This document shows positions 1 through 11,359 of a DNA stretch of 64,000 bases, piece by piece. Position 1 is the stretch's first letter. The number at the start of each line of letters is the position of its first letter. The translations under genes and the position numbers were made by a program. The stretch is from Taenia hydatigena (Eukaryota; Platyhelminthes; Cestoda; Cyclophyllidea; Taeniidae), in assembly GCA_036345935.2 (NCBI GenBank), contig JADWOT020000006.1:5893543-5957542 (forward strand). The letters are read 5' to 3'. A model generated the notes under the pieces. That model searched no databases. It was not told the DNA's origin and saw only the letters and a program-made list of their open reading frames with translations.

Positions 1-2179
1 GCATACAATTATCATCGAGTTGTGCCAATGATGGGTCAGAGGAAGAATACACAAATGACACTTCCGACGTTCCTTGAACAATGGAAATTGTGCGCAATGG
101 AAGCAGCAAATGTCGTGGTAAACCAGTCCTAGCCTCTCATTGGAATGAATGGGGCCTAACACAATCTGATCAGGGTTGTAGTTGAGCTCCCCTGATGCGG
201 TTTAACGCTTTGGCTTTACACAGCTAATTAGCTCTACCTTTTGCCTTCTCAGAGGTGAAAACTCTACTGTTTTGCAGTCCATAAATGTTTTGTCATATTA
301 GAATAAATGGTGTGCGAGTTCGTTCATTTCTACTTATATAAAGGTGTGGAGCATTATGGTATCGTTTTAACAGCATCTTTCGAAATGGGGCAACCATTCT
401 GCAACTTCGATGATCTTTAGCACCTTCTGGGGATGCATAAGTATGCGATTGTAAGTCTACGTACTCCTACCCCTTCTTATGCAGCGCAGTCTTTCCCATC
501 ACCCTTAAAATGCATTTATGCGAATCACGTCTTCAAGTACTGCCATGTATTTCATCCTCAAACGCTGGTACGAAGTGGTGCCTTATGTTGCGTCAGTCTA
601 TCATCGCTACCAGAGCATTTACTGGAATCTTTACTGTCTCCCACCTCTTCTGAACGCGCGTTAAATGTCAAATGAAGGTCAATTGAGGGAAGTAACTACG
701 GCCCGTCTGCCCCACGAATGGAGTCTGAACTCGTCGCAAAGCTGTAGAAGCTTTGTACCAGATGAGGTGGGTGGTAGCAAGATGTCCTACGACGAAACCA
801 ATCGTTTCTATGAATAACTTGAATTGCACGGATGACACCCCTGGAATGGTGCGGAGGATGCACCACTTTTGGGAAGGGTCTCTACTCTTGACAATACTAG
901 AGGGTAAGGTTATGTATCACTGGTGACTTGCTACTTTAAGAACAACTTGCTTGTTACTGGTGAAACAGCCGAATCAACTGCGTCAGATGGAAGGGGATAG
1001 TGGTGGGAAATAAGTAAGTGGAATTTGCTCACATCTCTTATCAAGAAGCTGGTAATGGTTTGCTTACGAAACGCTCACATTTCGGATTGTTAACAGACTG
1101 TCCAGTGTGTAGTGCCGAAAGGTCTTTGCAAAGTGCCCGTTGAACGAACGAATTTGTAATTGATTTTTCCCAAACAACCCGCATGGTATCTTTCTGTGCC
1201 GATTCCATGCTGGAAGGCAAAGAATTATGGCTGAGAAGGTCTACTCAATTCATCCTAGGAGTGTGTAAGGAAAATGACACCTTTGGGATCAAAGCAGACC
1301 TAATCCATCAATAGGTGGAAGTTCTTAGCGGATTCGGGCCACGTCCGACGGTCTAACCTGTCCATGAGAATGCATGCACTTTATGGTCGGAAAGAGTGGG
1401 ATAGTGCCTCCTCCTAACGCATTCTTCGCATTCCTTCACACTTCTCATACTACTCATTACTACTTTTACTGTTATTTTATGAGGATATAGACACGTGTGA
1501 TGCATAGTAGGCATCGGTAAAGGAGAACTAGACTAGAATCGAAATCGTCAAATGCTAGTTTTTTGCATCCCAGGACAAGATGCTTTCTAATAGGCATTTA
1601 GCAGCCGGCTTACATGTAGCTAGAAAGGGGTGAGGTTATAGTTTGTGAAGATGACTCTCACAACAAACGCAATATTTTGAGAAGTCAGTCTGTCTATGCC
1701 ATGCTTTGATGGTATAGTTAACGCTATGTTCGATTGTCCGGCACTTGAGCTTTCGGAGATTGTATGCCTGCAAGCCGTCGCGGTCTTCAGATAGGGTCGG
1801 TGGCCTTTTAAGCCCTCTGTATATCAGCAATACGCTTTCTATGTGCCATAGCGACTTCCCACGGCTCCAGAGAAAACTCGTGGGTCACAGTCACTAATCC
1901 ATTTAGATGCTTTACAATAAAAGGTCCGATGATAACCAGTTACAAAACATTTTCAAACAGAATGTCCAGAGGAAGGACATATAGCCAAAGTGGAGGTGCA
2001 TTCTGCGACGAATGATGATTCGAAGTAGTTAAATGTACAATCAAACAATTGTTTCTCTACTACGAAGGTCGAATTGCAGAAATTCCTTTTATCTCCGATA
2101 TCAGGAAACTACACCCAAGAGGTAAAACAATGCATAATTAAGCACAATTCAGTGACCAACATCATTTTCGTAGCACCTA
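1..2179. other. Gene-free stretch
   Basis: I see no exon that can be tied to a known family on either strand. The longest open frames are short, carry no motif and lack convincing splice sites or codon bias. The stretch ends at the first solo LTR. Confidence 0.5.
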
Positions 2180-2364
2180 TGTAGCATCCCGAGGCTCCCT
2201 TAAGGCAAAAGAAGGCAAAGTGGCAGGATAGAATATATATATTCACCGGACAGAGGGAAAACGGCTGCTGGCGTGGCCCAGAGGCCAGCCCACGCAGCTA
2301 GGGCAATATGGCCACCTCTGTGACCTTGACAGAAACCGGCAGTTCTAACAAACAAAGTACTACA
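2180..2364 (+). repeat. Solo LTR of a short non-coding LTR element, copy 1
   Basis: About 185 bases that start TGTAG and end CTACA, the inverted ends expected of an LTR. Inside are a TATA-like palindrome (AATATATATATTC) and no reading frame. The same sequence recurs in both orientations at 2.5, 10.2-10.9, 29.6, 30.3 and 30.9 kb. The flanks share CCTAT if the first T is counted as part of the duplicated target; otherwise the match is shifted by one base. No partner LTR or internal region adjoins it, so it reads as a solo LTR. Confidence 0.75.
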
Positions 2365-2510
2365 CCTATCTTGAGAATTCAGAGGTTCTAATCATTATGT
2401 GATAATTAGACCTCGGTAAGTGGATGCGAGATTTTAATTGTTTTTACCATGCATCTGGATCTAAAACACGACTTGCTATAGCTTGAAATCACACTGACAA
2501 TGTAAATCCG

Positions 2511-2695
2511 TGTAGTGCTTTGTTTGTTCGGGCTGCCGATTTCGGTCAGGGCCACAGGGGTGGCCATGTTGCCCTAGCTGCGTAGGCTGCCCTCTGGACC
2601 TTGCCAGCAGCTAATTTCCCTCTGCCTGCTGAATATATATGTTCTACCCTAGTATTCTGCCTTCTTTTGCCTCAAGGGAGCCCCAGGACGCTACA
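2511..2695 (-). repeat. Solo LTR, copy 2, inverted
   Basis: The reverse complement of the same 185-base element, running TGTAG to CTACA on the plus strand. It is flanked by a perfect 5-base direct repeat, ATCCG (2506-2510 and 2696-2700), which marks an integrase-type insertion followed by LTR-LTR recombination. It lies 146 bases from copy 1 in the opposite orientation, so the pair could form a long hairpin. Confidence 0.8.
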
Positions 2696-3250
2696 ATCCG
2701 TCTCATGCGTTGTTCCCACCATAAATAAAGTGCCAGAGATACTTAGTAGAAAGATTAGTTGAAATAAGTAGGGGCGTGTCGGGTACCAATCTAAATTCAG
2801 AGATTAGATATTATCTTTCTAGATGTCATGATAATGTTTATTTGTAACACTCTGAAGTACAAAATAAGCATTGCCATTCACAGTGGGATTCTAAGTAAAA
2901 GCAAGTGCATTTTACACAAGGTGCCTACTACATTCAAGCCTGAATACCAGAACTTTAACTGAACAGATTTCACGTGCACGCTGTTTAGTTATTGCTTTTG
3001 CCAATTGTCTTCGTGGTCGGTGTTTGAACTGGTGTGTTACTCATCGCTTTTGCTTGATCTGGTTACTAATCAATCCAGCTTTATCCGAATATTATGGTTA
3101 CCTATTTCTCCTTTCGTGCAGTGCTACTCAACTCTAGGATCTGTGCATAGAGCCTTTTTCAATAAAACGACTGTGTTTTCATTCCCTTTATAGAATGCAC
3201 AACTCACCGATTTCGTAACCACTATTTTGTATTTTATTTTATTTTTGCAG
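2696..3250. other. Upstream region of the lectin gene
   Basis: AT-rich sequence with no supported coding exon. It ends in a T-rich tract and a TTTTTGCAG acceptor at 3242-3250, 28 bases before the lectin start codon. The first coding exon is therefore joined either to an upstream non-coding exon I cannot place or to a trans-spliced leader. No promoter motif is clear. Confidence 0.4.
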
Positions 3251-3261
3251 ACCTTACTTGT

Positions 3262-3282
3262 ATGAACTCCGCCAAACCATGA
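3262..3282 (+). promoter_or_regulatory. Tiny upstream reading frame overlapping the lectin start
   Basis: An ATG at 3262 opens a six-codon frame (MNSAKP) whose TGA stop (3280-3282) overlaps the main ATG (3279-3281) as ATGA. It lies after the acceptor at 3250, so it would be in the mature message. Such an arrangement can reduce or couple initiation at the main start. That it does so here is inference. Confidence 0.45.
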
Positions 3283-5263
3283 AGAAACTTTGGTGCATTT
3301 TCTGTCTCTTGCTTCTTTCACTAGCACGATGTGAAAAATTCCAACGTCGTGACCATTCTCTTGTTCCCCCATATACTGGTATGGCATTTTCTTGTCCGCA
3401 TATTATTTCTAACAACTGGATGTCTTACTTGCTCTAAATTTTTCTGTTTGATTCAAAATGTTGGGACCGATAGAACTAACTCCGCTCATTCTTTTTTCAT
3501 ACATTAAGGAGGGTGGACGTCATACGGTACGACAATGTTTTCCCCGAGCATAGTCCGCCTTACCTCTGACCAGCGTGGCGTGGTGGCAGGTGTCTCTAAT
3601 GTACATCCTCTTTACTCTCGTGACTGGGAGGTGATAATTGATTTCAGGGTTTCTGGGTCTACCGGAACCCTATTCGGGGACGGCTTCGCATTTTGGTACA
3701 CGGCTAGTCCCATTAAACCAGGTTAGTGAGTAGTAGCAGGTTTTGTGAAGCGTGGCACACTTGCTTTACGGCCCTTATTATTTTCACTCGTCCCTTTTGC
3801 ACCGTTTAGGACCGGCTCTAGGTGCAGAGACGATTTTCCGAGGTCTGGGTATCTTCTATGATACGTATAGCAATCACAACGGCGAGCATGGTCACGAGCA
3901 TCCCTACGTGAGTGCGATGGTGAGCAATGGATCTGTGGCCTACGACCACGATCACGATGGGACTCAGACTCAACTGGCCGGATGTCATGCCCCCTTTCGA
4001 AACAAGAAGCACAAAACCAAGACTCGTATCCAATATTCTAAAGATACTCTCGGAGTATGTGCAATTGAGTTATTCCCTGAAGAAGTTAGTTTAATTAGCT
4101 ACTTACAGATGGGTTGAGGAAATAAAGAGGGACTGAAAGGTGTCAAACACAAGCACATGAAAGTATTTATTTAATAGATGTTCTAGTCGAGCTCTTTTGT
4201 ACTTTGAGGCAGGGGCCCATTCCCACAAAAAGTTGGTACTCTGATACGGAAAGGCTTAATGTATTTATTTCCAATTAATGCTTCGACTTCATTTAGGAAT
4301 GCAAGTTTCATCTGTACCGAGAATAGTCTTTATTGTGCACTGAATTAACATCTTGCGAGTCGCAACCCTTTTATCTGTCGGCTACGTTGTCCTTTTTAGG
4401 TTTTCATGGACATTGATAATCAAAAGAAGTGGACAAAGTGCTTTGAAGTTGATGGTGTGCATCTGCCAACCGGCTACTATCTCGGTATCTCTGCCGCCAC
4501 CGGTGACTTAACAGGTGTGTTGAATTTGCGACTTCTCTTTTTTGCAGTCTCCTATGTCTCAACTAAGGCGTAAGACTACTGACGTAAACCCCAGCGTTCA
4601 TTTACACACCCTCAAATGACTTATTATCGCGCTTCCTCCCTTTTAGATGTGCATGAAATTCTGTCTCTAAAAACCTACGATTTGGGTCTCACATACACTG
4701 TACGTTTTCTCATTTTCTCAAATTTTGTGGCCGTCTTAACTATGCAGACCTCAAATTTGCCTTGATTTTTTTGGACGGCAAATTTTACGCGCCTTTATTT
4801 CCTGATTTTCTTCTTTAAATATGTTATTAAGGCTTAATGACGAATCTGCGTAAGGTTTGGCTGTCGTGTGCTGCCATTCATGGATATTTTAACCAAGCAG
4901 CGAATCATTTAGCCATACTCGTAGGCTTTCAGTTTGTTTTCGCAATATTTGCTTGTGATTCTTTTTCCTGTTGTTTAGGATGAAGAACTGCTGGAGGATA
5001 GAAGTGTCATCGAGCCTTCGGCAGACTCTGCAGAACCGCCACGACGTAAGTTTGAAGTGTGGAGAGGGGGAGGCGGTTTCTCGTTTCGGGTTGCGTTTTA
5101 GTCATATCCTATATCTACTTTAGCACATGTTCCGGATGTCCCACATAGCTCAATCTGGAGCATCTTCTTCTACATTTTCATTGGTATCCTCTTCCTTTGT
5201 TTTTGCATGCTCGGACGCATGTACTACGTGAATAACCAACGACGCAAGAAGCGACTATTTTAA
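3279..5263 (+). CDS. LMAN2: VIP36/LMAN2-type L-type lectin cargo receptor
   Basis: A type I membrane lectin that by family binds high-mannose glycoproteins and moves them between ER, intermediate compartment and Golgi. Coding exons are 3279-3378, 3509-3721, 3810-4054, 4400-4514, 4647-4699, 4979-5045 and 5124-5263. All have GT-AG borders and matching phases, giving 310 residues, close to the usual ~350. A signal peptide covers residues 1-18 (LLLLSLARC). The lectin fold runs about 30-245 with FGDGFAFWY, GIFYDTYSN, YDHDHDG and LPTGYYLG, which include the family's calcium- and mannose-binding Asp/Asn positions. The conserved Cys pair is in LAGCHAPFRN and KKWTKCFEVDG. A transmembrane helix lies at about 274-296. 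The tail ends KKRLF, close to the KRFY tail of vertebrate VIP36 and unlike the KKFF of ERGIC-53. The stalk (about 243-270) is short and acidic. I see no AATAAA shortly after the stop. I am sure of the family; LMAN2 versus LMAN2L cannot be separated by eye. Confidence 0.93.
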
Positions 5264-8200
5264 ATATCGCTAACTCATCTGACTCAGCTCCTCTTATTCA
5301 CACCTTCGGCTCCTATTTCATTTCGTCACAGAGGGATAGCCCTATCCCCCAAACCGACTTCCATCACCCCTTGCTCCTTCCCTTTGTTTTCAGCTCCTCT
5401 CGTGTGTGAATAGCCATTCCTTTTTACACTGTATTATGCAGAGAGTAAAGAAATGAAGCAATCCTTCATCTCACACACTTCTCCTTGCTACGTTTACAGT
5501 TGGGTGACTTTGACCTCTTGATCTCATTGCTCTTGGCTTTGGAGGTGTGGTTACTGAGACGCTGCTGATGGGGGTGTTTTGTGAGCTTGAGTCCATTCAG
5601 CAAGGGTGTGATTCTACCTGGAAATCGATCCTAAGTGCAATCTGTGTTTCCGTAAGGCCCTCTTCGTGATATTCAGCTTGGAGACTGCAGGGGTCTTCAC
5701 GAATCCCAAAGTAAATTATTATATTATCCAATCCTTGAAAGTTGTTCTGGTTTTGGTTTTTAGCATCTCAAGGGGGTGGCGTATTTAGTTCTCTGATTAC
5801 AAACTATGAGTGTTGAAAGTCAAATCGAAACCCAAATTTACAGACACATGGAAAAAGAGACTATTTGTAGCGCTCCAAGACCTCTCTGAACACGAATGAA
5901 GGGCTGCTGACACGGTCTAGTGGCCAAGCCGCCCAACGAAAGTACAAATGCGGAGCACCTGAGTGGCTCCTATACCAAAACTAAGAGTTAAACAAACAAC
6001 CAACGCATTACGCTAACTCAGGGGTAATGCCCGCAAAGGAGGTAGAAAGGAGGACCTTTCATTCAGTCAGGGTATATATCATGCACTACTGAGGATGCTG
6101 CCAAGGCGGAAGGCGGCAGTGGTAGTGCCCACACAGGACGATACGTAGTGTTGAAGCTTCTTGTAAACAAGAGTGTACAATTTGTGGACATCTGTGGAGG
6201 ACATCGAGCACAGTAGTGCGGTAAGAAACTCAGATCCTCAGCAGTAAGACACATGAATGACAGTGGTATGTCAGTAGGGCTGCCTGTCAGGGTGGTCTCG
6301 AGCCCGCAGTCCTTGCGGTCATCCCCCTGAGTAGTTCGAGGGTGGAATGCATGATCGGTGCATAGGCGATTGTCTGAATAGTCTGCGCAGAGGCAGGCAT
6401 TTCCAAATCACCGTCGTTCATAGGAGCATTTGCAAATTTGAGACACTGATCCAAGCTGCTCTTGGGCGGTTCAACCGTGAGGACGAAAGCTTTCTTGCTA
6501 AATGTCCTCCAGAAGGAGTTGCCTGTTGAAGGTGTCGAAAAAAAGTGCAGATTTCAGTACTTGAAAGTTTGTTTACGCCTCTTACAAACTCCAAAGATCT
6601 GATTTGGCCGAATGCAATGACCTTTACCGTTCCTGTGTGGAAACATATTTGAAAATTCCGATTTCAAGCGTCTAATCAAAAGATTTTGGCCGCCTGTTGA
6701 CCTTTCGTCGGAGCATAACGCCTTGCTATGTGCACAGCTTTTTGTTTAGGATTGGGGCCAGGCTTGTTTATACAAGTGGACAGAAAGGCCGCATTGGCGT
6801 GCGTCGGAGTCACAGATGCACGAAACGCATACTTTTTCCGTTGAAGACAAGCAACTGCAAGAAATCCCGTGTCACAAATACACTGGTTGAGTTTAAAGCA
6901 GCGAAGTATGCGAAAGTGGTTAGGAAATTAGTGCTTATTTGGTGGTAATGCTCTTCGTTTTGGCAGTTGGGGCTCCGCAATTGTCCTTCTGCTATGCGGT
7001 CGGGTGTCTGGAGCCACACCAGTAGCCCCCCATCCCTTCGACACGTCGATAATACACATTCTGCCCGAGTCTCGATAGCTAATGAGAGCATACAGTCCAC
7101 GACGCTACGCCCTCAACGGTGAAGGCACGTGACCCAGACCACGCCTTCCGTGTTTTGAGTTTTTGACGCCTCGGGAGTTGCTATCAAATTTATGCTTTGG
7201 AGCGTCTTAAGAAGGTGGTCCCTTACATGATAAAACTCGGTTAGAGTTAGATTAACCTCTTGCTATTGTCTTGTCCAAAACAGCATGCGGATCTTTTAGT
7301 ACAGAAAATACGATATCGATGGGTAGAGCTCCATGCCACCTGTGTGGAGGTCGGTTTGTCGACAAATCAAGAGGACCTTAAAGTAATATACTTAGTTAAA
7401 ACAAACTTCCTCCACCTAAAACATCAAAGATGGCTTCCGTGTAAGCGGAATGGCCAGCCATAGTCTGGTATTGAACAGTGGAGAAGTAGAACTCCTAGAA
7501 GCCGCTTTCATTGTCCTCTAGCAGAACAGCCGTGAAGTCAGGAGCCTTTAAAGAGTTGGACAAAGCTCCACGGAACCGGTGTGGAAGTCGAAGCCTAGGA
7601 GACCGAAAGGACCCAAAATTATACTGTGGAGAGGAATCAAAAGAACTCTGTGATCTTTAATAGTCCTTGCTTATAATATTTTTCAAAAATTGCCCTCATC
7701 TCCTTGCTGTTGGGAGATTTTGATGAGTCTATTAAGGCGAGAGGAATTCAGTGGAATCCAGTCGCATAATCGAGGAGTAATCGGAATTTCTCAAGGCAGT
7801 GAAAAGTTCAGTATCATGGTTTTCGTTAATTCTGACTAACATGCCACTATCACATCAGCGTGTTCGTTCAAAAGGTGCAAATGCCAGAGGGATAGACATA
7901 AATGTGTAGCTTGCTACATACACTATGCTACGCACATGAACAGGGCACACATTAAATAACCAAGGTCAAGATGATAGGAATGTAGGCAATGGCTGGAATG
8001 AAGAAATCTCTGATCAACTGCCCATAAGCCATGCTTTGTAAGAGTGAGGCTCTACTCATGAGTCCTCTGCGATTCACGTCTTGATTAGTCACATCAAAGT
8101 TTGTTGTGCAATGGTGACTATTGATTGACTTTAGAGACGATTATGCAACAAAGACGAGGTAAGTTTTGTATACAAGAATGTCATTCTGGTGGTGGAAAAA

Positions 8201-10234
8201 ACTGTATACCATCGCCCGTTAATTAGAAGAACGGCAGCCTCATTTTTATCTATATTTCTATAATATTTCACGCTTTCAAAAATTTATATTTTGATACGCG
8301 TCAAAGCTTTAAGAAGTTAAGCATTAGAAAAAATTGTTTACTTAAAAACAACTATTATAAATTAATAAGACATGTTGTCGACTAAAACGACCCGAAGATA
8401 TCCAAAACTGAGCATGAAACAATACCACCAAAACATAAATGAACTGCTAATTAAGATTCTTAAACGCGGAGCCATTCAAAACAGTCGAATATGCGAAATT
8501 GGTCATATATTAACCAATCGAATTTTAAAATTTGAAGGATCCACTCATAAGAAGAAATGCCGATTAATCACAAGTAAACTCTTCACACACACTAGTGTCC
8601 AAAGTCACGTTCTTATTTATTATCTCCAAAACTTTTAGTGCATTATCATGAGGCTTTCTGGCGTCCATATGAATTGGCGCATTCTCTTTGAATTTAGTTG
8701 GAGTAAAAGTATTGATTCTCTAGGAAGGATAAGAAGCCTGTAGATTAGAAGGCGAAATGGTCCAAAACTTAAGTCACCCATAATGGACATCCTGGAAACT
8801 AAGTCTGGTTTAAACAAACACGCAGTGCACAGGTGTCGGTTTTCCAAGGCAGGCTTAAAGGTTTGTTTCTACAGGAAATTCTATTAAGAAGTGCAGGGTC
8901 ATTGTGGGAACAGTAGACTTGTCGGAAATTGGGTCACATGTCATCGATGATAGTGATACGTGTACTTGTGTATTTTGACAGTAGAATCAAAAAACCTAAT
9001 ACTTGATAAAGAGATGAAATATCAATGTTTCAATAAGTCGAGGTGTGTCACTAATACACTCTCTATATCTGCTTTGCATCACTTAAGCTACGCCCTCCAG
9101 GCCTCAATAATTACTGACCTATTATAATGAATTCATACATTTAATGTCACTGCTAATCTTTGGTTTTGCTCACACTTGAAGCTACGCCTTTGAACTTTAG
9201 CGTGGCGACATGACCTTTGGAACATGCTAGTAGCATTTCGGCCTCTTCTGTAAATCAGACTTAAGAATTCTTCCCGAGTAACACATCTGCTTTCGTCATT
9301 GAGAAGGACTCGGGGCGTCACAATGATGAAAGTGGAAAGTCGGCCCGATTCTATTGAACATCTACCCTGATTCCCATTTCGGATTGCTAAACCTTAACGT
9401 GGCGCAATAGAAGCATATTCTGCGAATGGGATAGCCTCTGTGGACCCCTAACAGAATGGTTGAGAATGATGTCTACCCTTGGTGTGGCCTCCAAACCATG
9501 GCAGTGTTCTCTCAGCTTCTCTGTACCTCAAATACATATACTAATAGAGACTTCTTTGGTTTTCAGGGCAGATTAGGAGCCCTTGAGTATTGCTTTTTAA
9601 TTAAAATTAATTAGTGATTACAAATGATAATATGGTAAAATTTTTGTGGAGTTCTGCCAAAGGCAATTAATGCTTGGAGAAAAATACAAGTTATTTATGT
9701 TCAAGAGCTGTGAATAGTGTTCTGCCCAGTACATTGGCTTGATGACGCCTGCAACACTTACTATTGCAAACGTTTATGCCACCGAGAGCACTTCTAACAT
9801 ACATTTCTGGGAACAATTTCCCAACACTTACTCCAGGGAATGTTGTTAGCTAGTGAGTCACGTGTGCGCATCCGAAACCATCGCTAAACTCCTGAAGATG
9901 GGAGATTTTGGTGCCATATTCAAGAAATTAATCAAAAAGATTTGCCATTTTCCATGAGAAAACTTCAATTTATGCAAAATACGCAACTTTCTCGCTTCTA
10001 CGATAGCGCTGTGTCAAATCAATCTTGATCCCATGCACGAGTAAATCTTCCCTTAATTGCTCCAAAGGAAAACACAAATTATGAAAGTCATGAGGATCAT
10101 GGTAGACTACTTATGCTATTTTAGATGAACTTCATTGTGGAAGCATACATTTGAAAGCATACTTTAGTGAATACCCTAAGGTGCTGACTAACTACGATAG
10201 AACATCTTTCTTACAATGAAGCTGTTGGAGACCT
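5264..10234. other. Intergenic stretch without a supported gene
   Basis: The first ~200 bases are C/T-rich and probably lectin 3' UTR. The rest holds only short frames without motifs. Two similar stretches near 7327 and 7562 (both containing AGCTCCA and a GTGTGGA-GTCG core) suggest an old local duplication. I see no tRNA, snRNA or known transposase. The stretch ends at the nested LTRs. Confidence 0.5.
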
Positions 10235-10239
10235 AAAGA

Positions 10240-10614
10240 TGTAGTTGTAGTACTTTGTTTGTTAGAACTGCTGGTTTCGGCCAAGGTGACAGAGGTGGCC
10301 GTACTGCCCTAGCTGCGTGGGCCGGCCTCTGGGCCATGCCAGCAGCCTATTTCCCTCTATCTGCTGAATATATATGTTCTACCCTAGCATTCTGCCTTCT
10401 TTTGCCTTCAAGGGAGCTTCGGGACGCTACAGTAGTGCTGTTTGTTAGAACGACCGGTTTCGGTCAAGGTCACAGAGGTGGCCGTATTGGCCTATCTGCA
10501 TAGGCTGGCCTTCGGGCCATGCCAGCAGCCTCTTTCCCTCTGTCCATTGAGTATCGATATTCTACTTTAGCATTCTGTCTTCTTTTGCCTTCGAGGGAGC
10601 CTCGGGGCACTACA
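10240..10614 (-). repeat. Solo LTR, copy 4, interrupted by copy 3
   Basis: This LTR, inverted, starts TGTAGT at 10240-10245, is broken by another copy, and resumes at 10437 to end CACTACA at 10614. The outer flanks are a perfect 5-base direct repeat, AAAGA (10235-10239 and 10615-10619), showing that this was the first insertion at the site. Confidence 0.8.
10246..10431 (-). repeat. Solo LTR, copy 3, nested in copy 4
   Basis: A complete 186-base inverted copy, TGTAG to CTACA, sitting in the first bases of copy 4. It is flanked by a perfect 5-base repeat, GTAGT (10241-10245 and 10432-10436), which is itself part of the copy 4 terminus. An 82-codon open frame across this pair is only the LTR read through and is not a gene. 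Confidence 0.85.
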
Positions 10615-10748
10615 AAAGACACTAGCATGATTTAAACCAAATCATTGGAAATATTGTTTACCAAACTATATACTCATACACACCTTCCTATCTACTGAGG
10701 AATTTAAAAGCAAAAGAGCAAAATGACAAATGATTTAGAGAAGACAAA

Positions 10749-10934
10749 TGTAGCGTCCCGAGGCTCCCTTGAAGGCAAAAGAAGGCAAAGTGGCAGAATA
10801 GAATATATATATTCACCGGACAGAGGGAAAAAGGCTGCTGGCATGGCCCGGAGGTCAGCCCACGCAGCTAGGGCAATACAGCCACCTCTGTGACCTTGAC
10901 AGAAACCAGCACTTCTAACAAACAGAGTACTACA
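10749..10934 (+). repeat. Solo LTR, copy 5
   Basis: A complete 186-base copy in forward orientation, flanked by a perfect 5-base duplication, ACAAA (10744-10748 and 10935-10939). It is closely similar to copy 1, so the family has been active fairly recently. Confidence 0.85.
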
Positions 10935-10939
10935 ACAAA

Positions 10940-11359
10940 GCTAGAACTTAGGATGTAATTATTATCATTGATAAATAAAAGAACTGCTTGAGCATTAATG
11001 ACTCACGTGGAATTACTTGTAACTGGCAATTACAAAATAAAGAAACTATGTATGTATTTTAGGCTAATGAAATTGTAAAATGCCAAATATGAACATAATC
11101 CTATAAAATTCAATGATAAACTTTGCGGCTCAAGATCGCGTAAATTTAGGCTTCAGTCAGCCATGTTTTTTGATTAAAATACAATAATTGTATCAGTTCA
11201 AATAAAAATATTTTTTATTTGGCTACTTGTGTGCATTTGACGATATCAAAAACTGGTGTTTTACAAAAATATGCAAAATCTGTTTTAATATGTCAGTTAT
11301 CCTTGGTCATCTTAGGCGGCTTGCTTGGGTCTGTCCTTGCTTGTTTTCGATCTGGGGGG
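10940..11359. other. Upstream region of endophilin
   Basis: AT-rich sequence leading to the endophilin start. I see no defined TATA box or clear 5' exon border. The first exon is open upstream of its ATG, but the upstream codons do not resemble endophilin. Confidence 0.4.

Noticed and set aside
10255..10503. 82-codon frame with MFVRTAGFGQG
   Set aside because: It is read-through of the nested LTR copies; the same peptide appears at 30.9 kb from another LTR.
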